From Isoetes taiwanensis (taxonomy: Eukaryota > Streptophyta > Lycopodiopsida > Isoetales > Isoetaceae): 64,000 nucleotides of DNA. Shown one piece after another: positions 57,691 through 64,000 of the stretch (positions within the stretch are counted from its first letter, which is position 1; each line of letters starts with the position of its first letter). The stretch spans positions 1,244,001 through 1,308,000 of the forward strand of contig JAJEKV010000011.1 of assembly GCA_021234155.1 (NCBI GenBank), written 5' to 3'. Under the pieces are notes generated by a model. The model saw nothing but the letters and a program-made list of their open reading frames with translations. It searched no databases and was not told where the DNA came from. A program made the translations under genes and the position numbers.

Positions 57691-59371
57691 TGACATTAAA
57701 ATCTTTAAAGATCAATTGTTCATCTTTACATAATATATATAAAACCAGGTGTTTGCTTCTGTAAGCGGAAATGTAGATTCCTTCCTTTGATTGTACTTCT
57801 TAACTGGTGTACAAGCATTAGAATTTGATGCATCTTTGCTCAACATTTCCCAATAAGAACTAAAGATTAAAAAATAAAATCTCATGGCATGGACATATAA
57901 ATGCCTATGAGCGCATAGGATCAACGAAAACAAAAAGCACCACTTGTCTATGTGGGCATAGAAAGGAACTCCTAAATAACATGGCATTTCTATAACACCT
58001 AGTTTTGTCAACATCTAGCCTAAACTTGCATAGGGTAGAGCTTTAAAATATATCGCTTGTCCATGCGCGCATAGACAAGCAACAATATTTAAAAGCTCTC
58101 GGCTATGCGCACATAGATAACATTTAAAATCACAGTTCCATTGAATGTAATTAAAATGTGAAGAATCATGTCTGGCCCTTGAGAGGGAAAACCTTTGAGA
58201 AACAATCAGGAAATTTTCAAAGCCTGGTCCTTGAATCCAAATAATTAAATCCTTGAGATCTTTGAAATAATTGATCTTGCTAGAATTATAACAATATTCT
58301 AACAACCTTACTTGAGCATGGGTAGAAAGTTCAGATAAAAGAAAAGGCCATGAATGCTGATCATATCCCTGCAACTAAGTGTTCTAGCTGCAAATTATTA
58401 AACAAAACTATGTTAAAACTCGTAAGTGAATTACTACGTTGTTACAAGAAAAAATTTAAATCATAAAGTTAACCGAACATGCTTCTTTAAATCATAAACT
58501 TATCTGAACACCCTTTTAAAGGCAAGTTGTTGTTCCAGAAACAAAGCAAACAGGCAAAGAGAAGAAATAACTCAGAATATCTCAAATTTTTACCTGAAAG
58601 TGCTTGCAAAATCATCAAAATCCACCTGCGAAATCACCTTCTAAATCACCTCAAACCTCATCTTACAAAAGAAAAACGAACAAATTCATCTGCAAGATTG
58701 TCCTATAATGCTTTTCCATAAGTTTTCAGAGTAGAAACGGCAGAACTACTAGATCAATAGATAGAATCTTCTTACATCGGCAATCATGCTAGGGTTAGAA
58801 AAAGTAAGCCTGCTGCAAAATCTCCAGTTGCAAGATTCGACCTGCTCTTCTGCTAATAAAGCCTTAAAATCCGTCCAAATCTAAAACCCTATTATTCAAA
58901 GAATGAAAACAAGCCCCTTTATCATATTCAGAGCATAAGGATAGCAAGCAAGGAATAGCTCGGCCAAACCTCAGCATATTTAGATCTCAGCCATGGCTCA
59001 TGTACGACGGCAAGGCCTTCGATTCCTTTATCTTCCGAAAGTATGCAACAAAAATGTCCCGAAAGGAAGATCTTCCTCCGACTCAAAATAAGCCAAATAA
59101 GCCGCTAAAGCCGATTTACGTATGCGGCGATAAGCCGATAAGGAAGATCGCCAAATAAGCCGATTTACGTAATGCGGCGAAAAAAAAATAACTTGCTATC
59201 TTGGCGCATAGCATCGAAAACTTTGCCCATCTTGGCGCATAGCCTACCTACCATGTTACCTCCAACCCACCCATTTTTTCTACCATGTTCTTGTTTCTAC
59301 CTACCTAGTTTCATCCCAACCTACCATTATTTGTTTATCTTTTTTTTTTTTTTTTACAAAAGGTTGCAATC

Positions 59372-59495
59372 TAGGTATCCTAACAATATCTTCTTGACTA
59401 GGCCTACTATGAGCACTAGGTATCCTAATAATATCTTCTTGACTAGGTATCTTCTTGCAATCTAGGTATCCTAACAATATCTTCTTGACTAGGTG
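59372..59495. repeat. Three-unit tandem repeat
   Basis: CTAGGTATCCTAACAATATC with TTCTTGA is repeated three times with partial units between. Confidence 0.8.
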
Positions 59496-60869
59496 TGCAA
59501 AGTGACAACTCGTGTCTTCAAGTTGGTTCTACTTAAGATAGCTCAGTAACATTGTCTTCCTTAGCCACGGGTATACACATGCATAACGTTGTGCTAAGTC
59601 ATGATATTTTGCATTATTGTTAATTCTATAACACTCTTTCCAATGGTTCACACTCTTGTGTAGTCCGCGTGCTTTCATGGGATAGCCTCACAATACTTTA
59701 ACAAACATCCACTACATCACATATTGTTGTGTAGTCATAGTGCTATGCACGCACAGCCTCACAATAATTTTAATATTATAATAACTTATTTATGAGCCTT
59801 GTTGCCACTTCCAACGTTGTAAAACGTAAAATTCATGTGACCATGAAATGCTTAGGACATTCATCAGAACTTTTGGCAACGTGGTATTCAATATGATTTT
59901 TGTAGTCTCCCAGATTTAGCATGATATCTTAAGTTTGCAAAACACCTAAAACTTAAGTTTTGATACACCAATATGCATATTGAAATCAAGAAATTCATGT
60001 TATGGCATCACACCCAAAAATGGAAGTTTGCATTTAAAATGGAGTGCAATTTTAAATTTGAACTACAAAAAATGGTAGATGTTTAAGGTGATGACCAGTC
60101 CGAAGGAGTTGATGAGTCTGACGACATTCAATACACCTCTTCTTAAAGGCCGTAAGCTACTCGTGTAATTTGAGTATTTGTACAGCTGTACATGACTAGT
60201 TTGTACAATGTTTGTCTTTCAAACTTAGGATCCCTGCTATGCGCGCATAGCATTTTGCAATTTTTGTTTCTTTTGTGTTTTTTATTTTTATTTTTGTGCC
60301 TTGCCCATGCGCGCATAGCATGTGTGCTCCTTGAGCAATAAAAAATGCATACGGCTCCATTTTAATGTTTTTGTATTCAAAATTTGTCAAGAATTTGCTG
60401 GTTGTTTCATTTTGCCACTTTTTTTATGTGTCCTGAAAACAACTAAATTAGATTATTATTTTTCTACCTAAAATGGGGATGTCAAATTAACAAGACGCCA
60501 ACTTTTTGGTAATTTTGACCCCTAAAATAGCTACCAAATTCGTAAATTTAGGGTCATTTTTTTAATTGACCCCCCAAAATTGGCTTTGAATTTAAAGGGT
60601 ATTTTAGGGAATCTTTGAAAGATTCCTTTTGTGAAATTAAGCCTTGGTCATTAGTGCGTTTGCTAGGTCACCTTGTTTTATATATAACTCGGGCAGACAT
60701 GCCACAATTTTGTACATGTTATACAGGCAGATATGCCACAATTTTGATGTAATTCAGGAACATAAATACATGATCTTCAGGTTACAATTGCATTGATGTT
60801 TTTGTGTGAGTGCTTTTGCTTTAATAGTCAAACTATGAATAGTAATTGAGTCAATACCATATGAACATT

Positions 60870-63570
60870 ATTTTTGAATACCAAATGAATAATGAATTTA
60901 AAATTTGAGCTTGGGAGGCTACATATAATCTGTTGGCAAGTGTCTTCACCATAGTATACAACATACCATCCTCTTCATCTGCAATCATTTCAAAGTTAGC
61001 TACTCTTACAAGGTGGCTATACACACTAGCCACAGGCTGGTCATCTAGTAGCTCAAATTTGAACAGATTCAACTCCAAATACATTTCCCCATCCATCCAC
61101 ATAATCCTCAAGCAAAGTGTTGTTCTTTGCCACGTGCACTTCAATACATAAAAATCAACCCCCTCTTCATTATCTTCCTCTGCATTGACAACAAAATTAT
61201 CTTCAACCTCTACCATAGAACTAGCTATGTCATAGTCTTCCTCATCATCCTCTTCTTCATGTTCATCTTCTATCTGCAAGTCTTCATCTGATGCTTTATT
61301 AGCATCATTAGTTGCTTTAATCTTCTTGGTTTTAGTTCGGTAGTAATGTCGTGACTTGGTGGGCAGAGTCCCATTGGAATTGAACACAATTCTCACAGAA
61401 GCATGAGAGAGGTCTATAAGCTATTTTTAAAGTGTTGTCCTTGTCACATGGTCTTATGCAATGGATTTGTGTCGTTCCTTTCAAAATATGACAGTCAAAT
61501 CTCTCAGATCTATCTATTTTTGAGGGATCAATTTCCCAGAAGTACCTGCACATAGTGATGTAAGTGCTTTCAGTGCTGAAACAGTTGAAGAATATTGATA
61601 TCAAAAAATAAAAAAAGAAGACAATAAAAATTTAGGACTGGGAAATATCATGTTTTACATAATGGAGTAGCCCATTAACAACCACATACACAAATAATTT
61701 ATAGATTCATGCCCGTAATTTCTAAGTACTTAAGTGCTTAAGTGCTTTAAGTGCTTCGATTAACTTTAAGTATCAGAGGGAAAACGAAGAAAGTTTACCT
61801 TGTTATGTCATTATCAGTGGGATTGTTGTTGAAGTACCACCTAAGAAATGCAACCACCTTTGCACATTGCAATTTCTTTCCATCATATTTCATCTGTTCC
61901 TTTGTTAGAATCCTTTTGATGACAGCTCCAGCACCATCATGCTCACCTTTTCCATGTGAGCTAGCAAAAAAATTCCAGAGAATATCCTATTGAAGATGTT
62001 TGTGAAACCTACCAAGGAAGTAAAATGGTCTTGAAGATTTAAACTATGAAGAACAGCCATCGCTCCAGAAAACATGTTTGTTATAGTTAATTCCCATAGA
62101 CTTTAGCCAATCTGCATGATTTTGGAGACAATGCTGGACAAACTCAGTATCATGAGTTTTGTCATCACTGATATAGAAGTGAGTCTCCTTCACAATTCCT
62201 TTCAATGAGTTTTTTCTTTTCTCTTTTTTCGCACATTTTTTCTTTTTAATCTCTTTGTCATCTTCTTCCTTCTTTTGTCTTGCTTCTGCCTCTGATTTTC
62301 TCATTCTTCTGTAAGTGATGTGTACAAGAATGGAGACCTGATCGGTATGTCAATGGCAGGATTGAGCTTCTTGTTGAATTTTAAATCCTTAATTCTCTGC
62401 AAAATCTATCACAGAGACAATAGTATCATCTGCAAACCACACTTGCCTCTTCAAACCACACTTTGTACATGTCTGCATTAGACATGCATGCTTCTGCCAT
62501 TCATCATTCTCATCCTTAGCGCACACAATTTGTCTCCAATAATCACTAGTTGATTTGATTATGTGTTCTTTAGCAATACATGTTGGACCCGAACCACAAA
62601 TTCTGCACTTACACAGTCCTCATGTTATTTATGGCTTGCATGGCAAACTCAAGATGCAGATGGTATTGGCAACAACATGTTTCTCTTTCTTGAAGCCTCC
62701 TAATATAGCTTGGTTTCAATCTTTCAAAAGTCTGATGGGATATATCTTCATATCAGGATGTTCCTTTTCAAAAGCAAGGTATAGTTGCAACTGAATCAAA
62801 AAAAAAACAAATTTAGATTTTATAACCATGTAAGAAATATAGAAACTAAAAAAGCATGAGAATAACAAATAAATGGTTCAAAAAATACCTGTGTCACTCG
62901 GGTATTCTCATGCCAAAACCTTCTCACAACACTTATCTCTTCTGGGGAAAGTGCATCAAATCTCTTCTTCCTTGCATGCATTGACATGGATCAAACTCTG
63001 CACATATTCGTCTTCTAAATACCTGGGCTACAATTTTCTTGGGAATTGAAGAAAGCCAGAAATTGCTCTCTGATTAATCCCTTTAACTGTGGAAGCTGCC
63101 ATTTGGATGGTGGTCTTCCTTGCTTGGAGTACATCAGTACTTCTTTGAAATTTTTGTGCCTGCATGGTTTCTCTCACATTGGAAATCATATTCATCACAT
63201 GAAATTCCTTGGGATCCTTTCTGATAACATGTGGTAAATGTTTGATCTTTTTTAAAAAACGGTGTGCTACTCTTCCTTTTGAATCATCATCAGCACAATT
63301 CCTTACAATGTGAAAAAAAGAGCCCTCTAACTCTTTTGAAAGTTTCTGTTGTGTTCTTTGACTCAGAAAATGTTCTTTTTTCTTCTGTACTAAAGGTGCA
63401 ATGTTCTCCTTCTCCAATTCTCTAATCCTCTTTCTGGATTCTCGTTTTCTTCTGGATTCTAGCTCCAAGAAAATTCTTCGTTTAGCAGAATCAATGCTTT
63501 CAGGAGAACTTGCCATGAAATTGATATGATCAAGGAATTGCAATTCTAATTTGTCAGAATTGCAATTGAA
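60870..63570 (-). pseudogene. Intron-containing DDE-transposase-like gene, decayed
   Basis: Read on the minus strand. The first exon (from the ATG at 63516, SPESIDSAKRRIFLELESRR) is basic and coiled. Near 62960-62890 stands ARKKRFDALSPEEISVVRRF, then WHENTRVTQ before a GT. At 62195-62044 are ISDDKTHDTEFVQHCL and VFWSDGCSS, then WNFFASSHGKGEHDGAGAVI and FLRWYFNNN (61990-61805), a GT-AG intron to about 61578, and a last exon with YRPLSCFCENC and ASVYSHLVRVANFEM. These motifs in this order recall a widespread plant and animal family with DDE-like acidic residues. TAG stops replace expected Gln codons after DGCSS and before DILWNFF, and a frame change occurs near 61360. Nuclease function is inferred only. 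Confidence 0.6.
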
Positions 63571-63648
63571 ATGAACTAGTTTATTCCAGAATTGAAGAAT
63601 GATAGCAAGAACTGATACAAATTTCCGCCATCCAAGAAATCCCGCCAT

Positions 63649-64000
63649 CCGGTAGAATCAACTAAGAAATCAACCTTGGGCCCAAAGAATCAATCCATGT
63701 CATCGATCCCTTCCTCCTCGGAAGAGGATTGCTATTTCTAGAATAACAACCTCATAATTCGTTACTCTAAATTTTGATCGAGGAATAAGCACCTAAAGCA
63801 CTTAAAGCAAGTGTCCGGACAGTGCTTTTGGGGTACCACTATCAAATTTACACCCGAATGGCACTTTTATCCGGATTGGATTGAAGCTTTTATCTGTGGT
63901 ATAGCTCTCTTGCTCAATAAAATCATCGTGGATGTTCTTTGCCTCAGAAGCCAGGACCTGCATTCCGAAAGGGCAGAACCATGTAGACAAAAGCTTCATG
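63649..64000. other. Right edge, unassigned
   Basis: A minus-strand frame (63999-63802) begins MKLLSTWFCPFGMQVLASEA and may be a fragment of a gene crossing the window edge; no family was recognised. Confidence 0.3.

Larger units (their letters stand above)
56783..60679. mobile_element. TIR-bounded element of about 3.9 kb with palindrome motifs
   Basis: The left end ACAAGGTGAC, then GCAAACGCACTAATGACC, is the complement of the right end GGTCATTAGTGCGTTTGC, then GTCACCTTGT. TTATA-like bases flank both ends but the target duplication is not certain. The interior is AT-rich and non-coding, with at least ten copies of a CTATGCGCGCATAG-like palindrome. No transposase ORF is inside, so it would be non-autonomous. 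The superfamily was not assigned. Confidence 0.65.

Noticed and set aside
60100-60135. Possible hammerhead ribozyme core (TTGATGAG ... GACGACA)
   Set aside because: The conserved CUGAUGA and GAAA bases are not intact and no matching stems I and III were found.
1-64000. tRNA, rRNA or known small RNA genes
   Set aside because: No tRNA-like box A/box B pair with cloverleaf or rRNA segment was recognised by eye; a covariance-model scan would be decisive.

Overview
This window looks like a repeat-rich, AT-rich stretch of a land-plant nuclear genome. Plant origin is supported by a four-exon germin-like gene, class III peroxidase exon fragments, plant-type hAT, CACTA, Helitron and Ty3/gypsy remains, and GT-AG introns of 63 bp to 1.6 kb. 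The non-LTR elements with a C-terminal zinc knuckle and the Penelope-like element suggest a non-flowering plant such as a fern, lycophyte, bryophyte or conifer, but the sequence does not settle this.

Layout. 1-3.8 kb: a 5'-truncated non-LTR retrotransposon. 4.3-5.4 kb: four exon-like blocks of an intron-rich host gene, possibly a HEAT-repeat protein. 8.0-17.1 kb: a tandemly duplicated Ty3/gypsy remnant on the minus strand, cut by Helitrons; one Helitron carries a captured peroxidase exon. 17.5-18.9 kb: short repeats and palindromes. 19.5-20.4 kb: the one clearly intact host gene, a germin-like protein. 22.1-24.8 kb: a decayed hAT transposase with a BED finger. 25.2-26.3 kb: foldback repeats. 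26.6-40.6 kb: a Penelope-like retroelement flanked by two 2.3-kb direct repeats (pLTRs). Its ORF is broken by a 5.1-kb Helitron; removing that Helitron in thought rejoins the reading frame exactly. The whole sits inside a small terminal-inverted-repeat element. 41.4-44.7 kb: a minus-strand group encoding a RING-like protein, a coiled-coil protein and an unusual protein kinase broken by one in-frame stop. 45.9-53.4 kb: two 2.7-kb copies of a foldback family plus an inverted third arm, making nested palindromes. 55.1-56.2 kb: a complete CACTA-type MITE with target duplication beside a second non-LTR 3' fragment. 56.8-60.7 kb: a TIR-bounded element carrying repeated CTATGCGCGCATAG-like palindromes. 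60.9-63.6 kb: a decayed, intron-containing gene of a DDE-transposase-like family.

The genes do not form a pathway; the window is a stack of nested mobile elements around one small host gene. The most informative structures are the Penelope-like element with a coding exon and intron inside its long terminal repeat, and a Helitron family recognised by a shared 3' hairpin, with two insertion sites that can be read at base level. Duplicate copies differ mainly by small indels at C-x-G trinucleotides, so some frameshifts may be sequencing errors at methylated sites rather than true mutations.
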